Source: Prostheceraeus crozeri | Taxonomy: Eukaryota; Platyhelminthes; Polycladida; Euryleptidae | NCBI GenBank assembly: GCA_907163375.1 | Contig: CAJQUW010003414.1 | Coordinates: 124,001-188,000 of the forward strand | Length of the DNA: 64,000 nt | Direction of reading: 5' to 3' | Shown here: in pieces, positions 47,501 through 57,575 of the stretch | Layout of the letters: each line of letters opens with the position of its first letter | How positions within the stretch are numbered: position 1 is the stretch's first letter | The notes under the pieces: generated by a model | What the model saw: only the letters and a program-made list of their open reading frames with translations | The model's database searches: none | Told to the model about the DNA's origin: nothing | Made by a program: the position numbers and the translations under genes

Positions 47501-49384
47501 CTTATTGATTTCATCCGGGCGATCTTTTGAATTAACGATTATGACATGTCTTGCAATGAAATTGCGCTGCTCTTGAAGATCCTATCCATAAAAACTGTTG
47601 AAAATACATGATCGCAACTCATCAGGAAATTGGTGGCAATAAAAACGTTTCTAATTCTCTGTGTGATTGCATCTTGGCAATAAATTGCGTTCCAATCGTT
47701 TTCTGCCTTGCCGATCTTGATATGATTTACCGCTATCTTTCAACTTCTTATTCATTATGCGCTTATTCACTTACCGGCTTGGAGTAGGTAAAGAATTTGA
47801 ATTCAATTGTTCGACAGGAACACCGTCAATTTCGAAGGATGTCTCTATGATATCGTTATTACGAGTTTCAGTAGCATTTATGACTTGCGGGTCTCTTATG
47901 CCATCAAGTAAATTGTCTGCGACATTGAGTGGATCGTTTGTGGGATCGAGTGGATTGTTTGTGGGATCGAGTGAATCGTTTGCGACATCGAGTGGATCGT
48001 TTGTGGCACTGAGTGGGTCGTTTGTGGCATCAAGTGGATCGTTTGTGCCATTGAGTAGATCATCGAGTACTATGTGGGCATTAGAATCAATTGTAAACTC
48101 ATGCAAATCAGAAATCGCCACTGAATAACCCGTCGGAGGAATGTCAATCGGAACATCCGCAAATAAATTTGAAGTTCCAACTGGCTTGTCGAGTGGAAAA
48201 ACCCGTATCAAGTCAAAAGAAACATCACATTGATTCACACCGATCAAAGAGGTTGGAGATTATTGGAGTGTATGAATGGTCACCGTTGTAGTGAAGCACG
48301 TCATTTTCTTGTCCGTCGTTTTCCACCATGATGGATTTGATGGAGGAGAGAACTTTCTCTGCAGACAATACTGAACATTTTCGACCTGGAAAAATAGATG
48401 AAATAATCAATTTTGGTCACTTCTTCTGATTCAGTTTAGAAAATCGACCAGGGGGAAGGGTAGGGCCGAGCCCAGTGATTCACTTAACTGCAGGTTTGAA
48501 GTAATTAATTGACCAGACAAATGAATACATTTTAATTTAGTATACTTTCTTTTCTTATAATGTTTAGGCCTTAATTTCAATTGTGTATTTCTAGAATATA
48601 TCATAGTGCTTTACAACTGATAGCTTATATCTAGTTCATTTAGGGATTGGCGATGTAGGGGATTAGGGCTTGATTAGGAATTCATAAGTTGTACTCACGT
48701 TTATTTTCTTCTATGTTCTCCAAAGCCGCAAGCACCATCGATATTCCTCTATTCATTTCGAAGATTTAGATCGGATAATATTAAATGTCTCAGCAGAATT
48801 CAGGATTTAATTGATGAAGGGACGGATGCGCTGGTTTCGTGATTGATAATTTCAAAAACACAATTATTATGTTGTTAATTTGTGACAATGTATTTTGAAG
48901 TTTCAATCAAATTTAGAAGTCTAATCAAATCAAATTGATACAAAAAGAGATTGTAAACAGAAACTGTTTACAATCTCCTTTGTATCAATCTGATAAACTG
49001 TTTGTCATTGAACAAACAACTCATTGAAAACAGATGCCATATATATTTGCATGGCAAACTCACGTATTTCAATTACGTTAGTTTGGAATGACAGGATAGG
49101 ATCTTCGACGCGCTAATCAATAAAATTCACGTATTCACGTAAACTCACGTATTCAAAATAAATATGATAGCTATTCAAGGCAAACTCATGCATCTCAGTA
49201 CGTCAGTTTGGAATATCATTTATTAAAGGAAAGCATCGTATGTGAGTTGGTCCCCCTTCTTTAAATTTACTATAAAAACCTATTTTGCTCTAATTTTGGT
49301 GTGATACTGTAAATCACGACTTAAGCTATTAAAAAACCAAAAATCTCAAAATCGCCAATTTTTGAGATACGTGAGTTTGGAATG
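44567..49384 (-). mobile_element. 4.8-kb TIR transposon carrying an uncharacterised transposase-like gene
   Basis: Ends CATTCCAAACTCACGTATCT and, inverted, AGATACGTGAGTTTGGAATG; both flanked by TA (inside GCTA/TAGC). The TIR motif recurs subterminally at 49066-49112 and 49180-49215 in head-to-head form. The gene at 46048-48756 is read toward the left end. The remaining interior (44600-46040, 48760-49340) shows no other coding region. Confidence 0.75.
46048..48756 (-). CDS. Spliced transposase-like protein, uncharacterised metazoan family
   Basis: Exon 1 is 48756-48699 (ATG, MNRGISMVLAALENIEENK, donor AAC/GTGAGT). Exon 2 starts at 48385 in matching phase 1 (KCSVLSAEKVLSSIKSIM). A linker follows with seven NDPL-type heptads (47918-48063) and a donor near 47771. 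The core at 47757-46607 holds IMNKKLKDSG, FIARHVIIVN, FFKPKKDLCDLCATANP, AAVVFDLMQVVYLHI and LYADGCAGQNKN, then FLASSKTIECVTLTYFVAGH and EGDAMHSTIEGGIKRAG (46610-46419). The tail KYDDLLSLCRG lies at 46257-46048. The spaced acidic motifs FDLMQ, ADGCAGQN and H-S-T-I-E suggest a DDE-type catalytic site. One in-frame stop near 47595 and an uncertain join at 48245 suggest decay. Family widespread in animals, function undescribed as far as I know. Confidence 0.7.
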
Positions 49385-49388
49385 TAGC

Positions 49389-49665
49389 ACTGGTCAGCAA
49401 ATGCAATGACGGATACAAGTCTATCATAGCTCATTTTAAAGCTGAGAATGCAAGCTCTTGAATGATATGTGGCACGTTGAGATGCGACACGATTGGAAGG
49501 CATGAAAATCGATTGAATTCCAACGGAATTGAGGTGATCCGTTTTCATGATCAGCTCTGTGGTGGCGACGAAACAACCGCCAGTCTCATCGATCACATCA
49601 TCAGAGAATCTTAGACATCTTCACCAACAGTAATTTTTCAGGTAAGACAGCTGGGCTACTTATGA
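49389..49665 (+). repeat. Direct duplication, right copy
   Basis: See 44283-44562. The copy also contains a foldback half-arm. After it, sequence diverges (CTTATGATGC against CTTATCGTCGG). Confidence 0.85.
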
Positions 49666-50093
49666 TGCTTTTACACTACAATCTGAAGCTGGGATCAACT
49701 CGAGAGTTTGTGCAGCGGATTGTGTGTACAACGGTGCAATAATGGATCCAACAACTGCAGTAAAATCAAAAATTTGAGCTCCTGCCTCCTACGTTTGCGT
49801 AGACATCTAAAGGAAGTCCCCGAACTTGTGTTGTGTATCAGCCTGACCTTCCTACACAGCAAGAAAGCAGCAATTATTTTCTATGAATAGCCGTACATCA
49901 TCTCATAAATTGATTGGAGACGCAAATAAATAGGCCTATGCGTAGCGCATAATTGGAATGAACCATTTATGAGGCACCAACGTGCAAATTTGAACAATTT
50001 CTCGCCTAATTATGTAAACATCCTCTTGCACATTCAACAATAGCAAGTATATCGACCATAAGTTCAGAAAATTGACAGTTATATTTCTTTCAG
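49666..50093. other. Pre-exon intron; a short Cys-containing frame
   Basis: 49657-49775 is open in one frame and reads YDAFTLQSEAGINSRVCAAD then CVYNGAIMDPTTAV, resembling extracellular protein, with possible donor GCA/GTAAAA. Its phase does not match the flanking receptor exons, so it is not included in the model. The end is ATATTTCTTTCAG. Confidence 0.3.
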
Positions 50094-51070
50094 GTGGACT
50101 ATTCATTGACAGGCGAATGGTTTCTATGAAGACACCAATTTCAATGTTTTCTTGTGCTGGAGACAATGATCATTATGCTATGATATTCAACGCGGGACCA
50201 AACAGAAATTTATATTACGATACAGAAAAAACTACTGGTTGTCATGGTGAAATGAAAGATTCTGTAATCCTCAATTTTGTGAATAATGGCATTGTTGTAA
50301 TAATTAACTTGTATTGTATAGTAGTCATTTCATATAGAAGATTATACAAGTCTCGAAATTTTGCGTCCACCTTGTACTTGAGTTTTGCATTTGTTGCTTA
50401 TGTTTGTGGATATAACTATCTTATATTTTATCGTTATTTCATCAAGCTTTCTCGAATATCTTGTATTCTTGGTTATCAAGTATTTTCTATCGGAGCTTAT
50501 GTGTACGTCGGTGCGCTGCTCACCTTAAGTATAAACTGTGTTGGAGCAGTCTTCAAGCCGCTCACCTATCGTTTTATAATCACTATGAAACGAGCTTTGT
50601 ATTCCAATATTGTTTACGTATTTTCTTTGGTAATTGTGCAATTGATCTATCCGTTAATTGCTTACGGAAATGTTATGGATGGAGTTTTACCTTACCACTG
50701 CGCCTTGCGAGATGTACTTGATGATCAGTACAATATCGCTATGGCGGCATTTGCCTTGATTCTACTTTTCCTAATAGGGATTGCAAATGTTATTACTACA
50801 ATTGGTGTTGTCAAAGTGATATTATTCAGTAATAGCCTTAGAGCAAAAGAAAAATCCATAATGAAGGGAACTATCAAATTGTGCATCAAGCAAGGATTGA
50901 TAGTCATCGCTAACATTCTCTGCAACATGCCGCTGGTGTTGGATTCCTTAAATATCATTTATTGGAGAACGGAAAATTGTATTTTATTGGCCATGAGTGT
51001 TGGATTTTGGAATGTGCTGCTCCTGTCTTTATGCGACAAAAGAATCTTTATGGCATTGTCCTGTCGTTGA
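50094..51070 (+). CDS. Rhodopsin-like 7TM receptor, terminal exon
   Basis: After acceptor ATATTTCTTTCAG the frame (phase 1) encodes 324 residues to TGA at 51068-51070. Residues 1-55 are an extracellular segment; TM1 about 56-79 (N63/N64 at the usual Gly-Asn position), TM2 89-112, TM3 124-152, TM4 168-190, TM5 212-244, TM6 260-288, TM7 294-312. Cys123 at the top of TM3 and Cys202 in loop 2 can form the conserved disulfide. SINCVGAVFKPLTY sits where class A receptors have DRY-x-x-V-x-x-P-L-x-Y. The NPxxY site is replaced by GFWNVLLLSLCD. The C-tail is very short. No intron and no frame break within the bundle. Probably a divergent chemosensory-like or orphan receptor; ligand unknown. Confidence 0.82.
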
Positions 51071-51317
51071 CTGATACATCTCGTAATTTGCTGCGTGTTG
51101 GCCTAAACTGTATGTATGTGAGTCATTCCACAGTTGCGGTCGTTTCACTCCGAGTAGCTAGCTACTTTTCAACAAAGATTGTCATATTAGAGACGCAATT
51201 CTTCTCGAAATCTAACTACACCTAAGATAGTGTCATGCACTGATAAATATCGCTCTACAATGGCTTACATACAATTTCATGCATTTTTCCATCTACAGTC
51301 CATTTCCTAAATCGTTG

Positions 51318-51446
51318 CACTACCCGAGAAACTCTTTTATCTCTTGCTTATTCTCATCAAACTGAGCCGTAAGCTGCTTAAGCTCATTTAATTGATTACT
51401 GAACTTATTCACTTGATCAGCCGAGACACTTGCTTGGCTCAGGAGA
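51318..51446 (-). CDS. Possible terminal exon encoding a coiled-coil tail
   Basis: On the minus strand, after TTCATTTAATTAG, the frame reads SQASVSADQVNKFSNQLNEL then KQLTAQFDENKQEIKEFLG and stops. The heptad pattern (V, F, L, L, L, F, I, F at a/d positions) suggests a coiled coil. No partner exon was identified on this strand, so the gene remains hypothetical. Confidence 0.35.
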
Positions 51447-51470
51447 CAGTGTGGTGTGCCTAATTAAATG

Positions 51471-53264
51471 AAGTAATTAGTGATTAGAAATATTATTCAT
51501 GATCATGTCATATCTGATCATGCCATTGATGTCATGTCATAACTTCCCCCGTTTCCTGTCATCATTGAGTGAGTTGCTAAAAGTCTTGTCGATTCACGTA
51601 TCGGACGCAGCAACTACAACGTGAAGAGATTGCTATTTTTTGTGAACAGGTGGCGAGTCTCAGTCTGACGCCAAGCCTTTGTGTGCCCGCAGATCAAGGA
51701 TTCAAAATCCTGACTTCCACCGAATGGTTGAGTATGGGAACAATACAAATGTGAAGTTTGCTAGTGAACGGATGAGCCAATAAAACTTGCATATTCTTGG
51801 AGCTAATGACACCAGCATTCTCTTAAACCCAAACTCGAAAGCGTTAATACAGCAAAAGTTATTAAGTTGCGTGCAGTTGACCGTTAAAAGCATTTCTAGC
51901 GCGAAAGTTAGCGGAAAATCAAGCAAACGTATTAAATTAGTAAAACTGTACCAAATGTTGTCGAAATTCGAAAAAAAATTATATCATCTGAAAGCTTAAC
52001 ACGAGCCTGATTGAATAGTGACAATCTTAATTTTCTATTTTGCATAGTTTAGTCTGTAGGCATCGGTGAATGAATTTACCAAAAAAACATACTTTTATGT
52101 CTGCTGACCACATCTGACGAGACACAACCTATTCACTCTGCCAAATCAAAGTACGAAACACATCCTTTCACATTGCATAAAGTTGACTGAAATTCAGCAT
52201 ATTCATCAATGAAAAAATCAGGTCAGACAATTTCAGCAGCATTTTTTCGGTAAAACCTATTTATACTGTATCTTTTTGTACATTCAACGAATCTTAAAAT
52301 CTTTACATTATGATGACGCTGAGTGATAGCTCACACTGTCTGTCAATTTTCATTAAAAGATGCTGTCGTCTACATGTTAAAATCCTGCATTAAACAAAAC
52401 GATCAATTTTTTTCAGAAGGCCTACTGACCACAACTGACCACTCAAGAAATTAAAATGTATGCCAAAATAATCTATGGATCAAAAGGTTACATATGGCAC
52501 ATCGTTTATTAAAATTCGAACCAGGACTTCAACATGAAAATTACATTTGAAAATAGGTTAACTGTTTTTTTGTCCAATTATTTATGAAACGGTCTTAATG
52601 GCACTAAATGTACCCGACAGCGGTCGTTTTAAAAACACGCTTTTCAATTACTTGTACACAAAGAAATTTTTCAGAGGAACTGCTACACATGAAGCTATGA
52701 AATCTTCACAGTATACTTTTTATTCACTTCACTTGTTATCTCCAGCAAAGAACAATTAAACAAATAGCAGAAGTCTCCGGAATTCATGGGCGGACAGAAT
52801 CGCGCTCTCTTTCATGACATTGATTCTAATTAAATGTCTTTAGTAAGTAGGACACACCATCATATTCTGCTGTATGATTAAGCTTCAGTTGTTTCAATTT
52901 TATCATAATTGCTTCTACAATGTTGATTTCATAATATGTGTTTCCTTTGTATCTGATACGAAATTGATTAGTTGTGTCCTGAGTTACAGTTATTTATGTG
53001 TTCTTTTGCTGCTGTGTTTGTTCTTTTATGTTCATCAATCCTCTGCGAATTGCTATGATTGCACTTTATTGCTTGCGCATGGAAAGTAAACAGAAATTCT
53101 ATTGAAATATTATTTAGGCAATAATCAGATGATTCTGTTATTATTGGTGCAATGTAATTCTCACTAAGTCAGTGATTAATATAACTGAATATAACTTGCG
53201 CTTTCTCATCTTCGGACATTATAATTCCTGCAGATAGATTGGGGGAACAGGGAGGAGGTCTCTT
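51471..53264. other. No confident gene
   Basis: The frame 51787-51999 (basic, KALIQQKLLSCVQLTVKSIS, ending KFEKKLYHLKA) and a hydrophobic one at 52874-53089 are the longest; neither has a recognisable domain. Confidence 0.35.
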
Positions 53265-53555
53265 ATGGAGAGGATAACTGGATATCGCTTTGACATCAAA
53301 CATAATGATGAAGGCAAAGTATTGTCATTTTATTGTTTAGAACAAGGTCATCAACAACATAACGTTAAAGTCTCTATATTGGATGAGATCAAAGGAAATG
53401 AAATTGAACGAAAAAGAAAAGAAATGAAATTCATAAGTCAGTTGATGACTCATCATCCTTTTGGTTTGAATATGCAGCATGTTTTACAGCGGTCACGTAC
53501 ATGTATATTTGACCCTGAATCTCCTATGTCTGCAACCAGTATGTCTGCTAATTGA
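53265..53555 (+). pseudogene. Penelope-like element C-terminus
   Basis: VSILDEIKGNEIERKRKEMK then FISQLMTHHPFGLNMQHVL. The R-x-x-E-x-x-(W/F)-I-x-x-L-x-T-x-x-P-x-G-L-N signature marks the end of the GIY-YIG region in many PLEs. All upstream domains are missing. The following 3' end contains a canonical hammerhead motif, which supports the PLE identity. Confidence 0.7.
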
Positions 53556-53685
53556 CATATACATGTAGAATAAGCATCATTCTATCCCTTCTGTTTCTAT
53601 GATTCTATGCCTACAATCCTGATATCTTGCAAATATTTTTGATGCATTTACCAATTTGTATTTTGCATCTTTTTGTATGTCTTTC

Positions 53686-53742
53686 TATTCCTGATGAAGG
53701 ATGTGAGTGGCTGCTCCACTCCTATCCGAAACCGGTAGAATA
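53686..53742 (+). ncRNA. Type I hammerhead ribozyme motif, canonical core
   Basis: Stem I TATTC (53686-53690) pairs with GAATA (53738-53742). The core CTGATGA is at 53691-53697. Stem II is GGAT plus GAGTGG pairing with CCACTC plus ATCC around a CTGCT loop, with a small internal bulge. GAAA follows at 53728-53731. Stem III is the loopless A-CC/GG-U (53731-53736), and A at 53737 is the cleavage-site base (H17). All invariant hammerhead bases are present. A stem III without a loop is typical of PLE hammerheads, reported to work as dimers. Self-cleavage is not demonstrated. Confidence 0.75.
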
Positions 53743-54149
53743 AACAATTTCCAACATCATCTACTTGATTTAGTCACGATGTTAATACTATATAGCCTAA
53801 TTCCTGTAGAAAGAGTGATAAAGTACGAGGGGGTAATTTCGCCATGCTTTCATTCAAATGATGTTTTCGAATGCTTGATTAATTTATCTATGGAATCGTT
53901 ATTACTTTTCCATCCATTCTATGCATGCTTTTGAAAATGTTACATAAATATACACTGAATACAATTCATTACTACTTCCAACTACTTAATAATTTAGATT
54001 TAAAGCGATTAGGGGATATTTCGCCATGTTTTCTAGCATCATGTAAAAACGAGATACTCGCAAATGCTCATAAACATATTTCATTGCTGAATCAATGGAC
54101 ATCTTTTCTTTTGTCATGTAGAATAGCAGCACATGTACTAAGCAGAACA

Positions 54150-54477
54150 TCAACAACATGCTCGATACTTGGTCTGTCCTTTATTTTCACAATTAAAACA
54201 CTGATCCACACCAAAGCAACTTTCACAACACCAGAATGAGCAAGCTGCACATCTTGACCAGTCCTCAACATTGTCACGGTCATATTCGGTCTCTCAAAGG
54301 CTGCAGAGATACATGGAGGAACTCACAAGCTTTTTCTTGCTATCCGTTTTTGCAGGTTTAAATCTCAGTTTTACTTTCATTTGTCTCTTCTTTTTGATTT
54401 CATCTCTGTTCTTCATCAAATCTCTTACGATGGTATTATATTCTTCTGATTCAAGGCTGTTACTGGTTCTTTTGGGC
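54150..54477 (-). pseudogene. Fragment with a C-terminal Cys cluster (possible transposase tail)
   Basis: Minus-strand reading from an acceptor-like CATTCAGTAG gives EEYNTIVRDLMKNRDEIKKK, KLRFKPAKTDSKKKLV, one stop at about 54293, then VEDWSRCAACSFWCCESCFG and CFNCENKG. The C-x-x-C...C-x-x-C layout recalls the zinc-binding tails of pogo-like DDE transposases or PHD-type fingers. Single-stop interruption; identity tentative. Confidence 0.35.
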
Positions 54478-55228
54478 TACTGAATGATGCCGATCGAATA
54501 GATGAATTAGGTGTCTAATGCGTGGCTTCATTGTATGCTGTTATCAATTCAGACAAGTATTTGATTACACCGACAAAAATTCGTAATCCAAAATTCTAAA
54601 AGCCGATGTAAAATAGCGCCAAAATTTCCTACTTTACTTATTTGTAGAATTGAATACTAATTATTAAGCTACTTTGAATATAGTCTTACCGTGAATCCTT
54701 GGGTCAGTAGGTGATGCACATTGCAAGAAAAGTGTCAATTTTAGAAGCAATTTGATTTGATTTGTCAGATATTACAAGATTCAAATTTAAGTCATAAACA
54801 TAGGAGAATGCATGGACGCCTAAATATTTTTGCATTTAGATATTATGCAAACATCTAGGCATTGACTTCTAAATTTCTCTGGACAGATAGGTGAGCAAAA
54901 TTTGAAGTGATTTTCTAGATGATCTCTGATCTAGGCGTCCATGGAGAATGTAACTCTATGACTGGAGAAATTTCTATGTGTCAAAAGCCGCTATTGTAGT
55001 TCTACCGAGAGAAGTCTATGTCTCAGATGTTAACAAACCATGATATTTGAAAATGAATACATCACTGGTAGTGAATATATCATGATTATAAATTACACAT
55101 TATTGGCAATCTATTTCTAGCATAATCAAATCGATTTGAGTTTTAAGAGAATTTGAGAGAAGAGAGAGAGAAAATTATATATTTGTAAGTAGAAATCAGA
55201 AATTACAAAATAATTTTACAAAAATAGT
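54478..55228. other. No gene; short inverted repeat
   Basis: CATGGACGCCTA (54811) and TAGGCGTCCATG (54932) form a hairpin-like pair about 130 bp across, with a third related word (ATCTAGGCATTGAC) between. Nothing else noted. Confidence 0.4.
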
Positions 55229-56756
55229 TCAAGTCAAAGACGTCAAGTTATTAGATAACAGAGATGAAAAAATCACAAAGCAGTTGTGTCTATGTTTCGT
55301 TCGGGAGAAAGAGACAGGGTAACGTTCATTCTTCCTATGTGGTACAATGTCAAAAAGAGGATGATCTGGACTTTGATAATTTTGAAGAAAGTCTTCAAAT
55401 AGTTTGGGTCTTCTTACTAAAAAGTTTTCAATATTGTTTTGACAAGGGCAAGATGGCATACAAATAATTTTCTTCGCACGCTTAACGATCTTTCTTACAG
55501 TGCTATAACAAAATGAATCAAATCTACCGAATAACTGTGTAACATACAATAATAATGATTCAATATTGGCAGTGTAAACTTGCCACAGTTCATCATGATT
55601 TAGACAGCTCTTCAAAATCTTCAATAAATACAGACGTCTTGAACAACGAAGTTCGATCTCCTTAAAATGTTCCGTCCATGTTAAATTATTATTCCAAGCA
55701 ACGCCTAATATTGTCATATCGTCAACAAGACTAAGAGGAAATGAGACATCAATACTACTACATTTCTTATGAAAAACAATGCCCTTAGTTTTTGATTCAT
55801 TGAGTACAAATGAATTAGAGAGTGTCCAATCTTTCACATGATAATATTCAAAGTTGATAGTAGAGATACATTGGGAAACACAACTTTTATATATTGGACA
55901 AATTTCATAAATATCGTCGGCATATTGTGCAATGTTAGTAATAGCGGAAAAAGGTTTCAAGTCATGACAGTACAATATAAAGACAAAAAGGCCCTAATAA
56001 TGACCCTTGAGGAGCTCCACTAGTAACATAGGAGAAGGAACTGTGACTATCTTGAAATTTCACAAACTGAAATTGACTTTCTAAGTATGAGCACATGATC
56101 TTAACAAAACCATTTGGAAAATGTAAATTCAAAAGTTTTTCGAGGTGCAACTTATGACAAAATGGTATCAAAAGCTTTTGATATATCATAGTTCAGCAAT
56201 AAACATGCTCAAACATCATCAATATCTAGAAGGGCAGTAATATAGTCGTGTACAGAAACGAGGCAGCAACTAGATTTTGGTCTGTAAGCAAATTGAAAAT
56301 GAGGAACATGACGGTAAAACATAATACGGATGTCATTAAGCAACGTGAGTTCAAGCAATTTTGCTGGGACACTCAACAACGTTATAGGTCTTAGTTGCTC
56401 AATAGTTGGATTAGAAATTTTCGGAACAGGTGAAACAGTACGCATTTTAAATATTCTAGGAACGTATCTTTGAAAGATGCTACAGTAGATGATATTTCAC
56501 AATGGTTCACTAAGAAATGGTGCAGCGAGTTTGTAGAGGATGCTTTGTATACCATCTGACCCAGTGGCTTTCGACGTTGATAACTTCTCAAGATATTGAA
56601 ATATAACAAATAGCTCAGAAAAGAGACACCAACTCTCATCATCAACAATAGAGGAAATATCAAAAACTTCTCTCTGCTTGAATACAGAAACAAACTGGTT
56701 ATTAATCGCATTTGCAACATCTTCTGAATTGAAACAATTGTGCCTGCTTGTAATTT
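55229..56756 (-). pseudogene. Jockey/CR1-like LINE RT, 3' part of a split copy
   Basis: Reading leftward: NSEDVANAINNQFVSVF, LSTSKATGSDGIQSILYKLA (RT start), VSPVPKI with EQLRPITLLSV, HFQFAYRPKSS, TSGAPQGSLLGPF, the catalytic QYADDIYE, DMTILGVAWNNNLTWTEHF and a long C-terminal region ending at about 55229. Frame shifts separate the blocks. It is interrupted at about 56757 by a composite insertion; the preceding LINE segment resumes at 61440. A standard LINE product that nicks DNA and primes reverse transcription; here inactive. Confidence 0.85.
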
Positions 56757-57135
56757 TATAAATAAAAAGCGCACAGAATGCTTTCGAAGTCATCACTAAG
56801 TTTACTGAAATTAGGAAGAAAAATGTAAACCTGACGTGTTTCGACTGGTCTTGTCAAAGGTAACCCAGCATGTGAAATTACATTGAAAGATAGACATTTT
56901 ATAAGAAGGAGAAAGTTGATATTCAGGTCAACACGCGATAGCAGCGGCAGACTGTGAGTCACCCGATTACCATTGCAAGCGAAGATAAATCACATGGTCC
57001 ATTTGCTTGCACAGGTTGGGATTATCACGTCTAATAAACAATGCCTCGAGGATACGTAAAATGCGGTCATTGTAAGTGTGCAAGGCGGGCTATGATACAG
57101 GCCATCTCATCATGCAACTGGAGTCGACGACTGGA
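56757..57135 (-). repeat. Inverted PLE 3' end, left arm of composite insertion
   Basis: Reverse complement of 61103-61438 plus 60268-60325, with the PLE body between them deleted. Landmarks: TGACTCACAGTCTGCCGCTG, TCACATGCTGGGTTACC, GTGCGCTTTTTATTTATAAA at the outer end. It contains the hammerhead-like motif at about 56827-56863 (minus): ACCT, TTGACAA, GAC-CA-GTC, GAAAC, AC, GTC, AGGT. Confidence 0.8.
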
Positions 57136-57575
57136 GGCGATCATGTTAATTCTAGCTTAAAACTCCCAAACACTATTTGACGCACAAAAATCAAGTAAAA
57201 TTGTGGATATATTGGACTATATTCGACAGCATGTTATCAAGAAAATTTGAGGACTTTTTGCTTTGGTTCTTTTTCACTTCTTTGGAGGCGATTTAAACTA
57301 ACAATAGTTCCTCAACAAAATGTTTGCAAAAGTGATACAATGACATGTTTTCCTACGCAAATCATAAAAATCAGACATATTCAACAAAAGATCTCGCAAT
57401 GACGACCGGCAGACATGATCTGACATTTGAATAAACATAATATATCAAAAAAAGGCAAATTGAACCGCTCGGTTACCTGGTTTAGTGAAACCTACACGGT
57501 CTAATTACAATGTAAAGTCGCCATATTCAGCGAAATATAAGAAAGTGTCATTATCACTTTTCACAATATATCCTG

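Noticed and set aside
44275-49596. Related ORFs at 44275-44490 and 49321-49596 (minus) as paralogous genes
   Set aside because: They are the two copies of the 277-bp duplication; one runs into the transposon end.
49657-49775. Additional receptor exon
   Set aside because: The peptide looks extracellular, but its phase cannot join the kringle and 7TM exons, and the splice sites are weak. Left as an observation.
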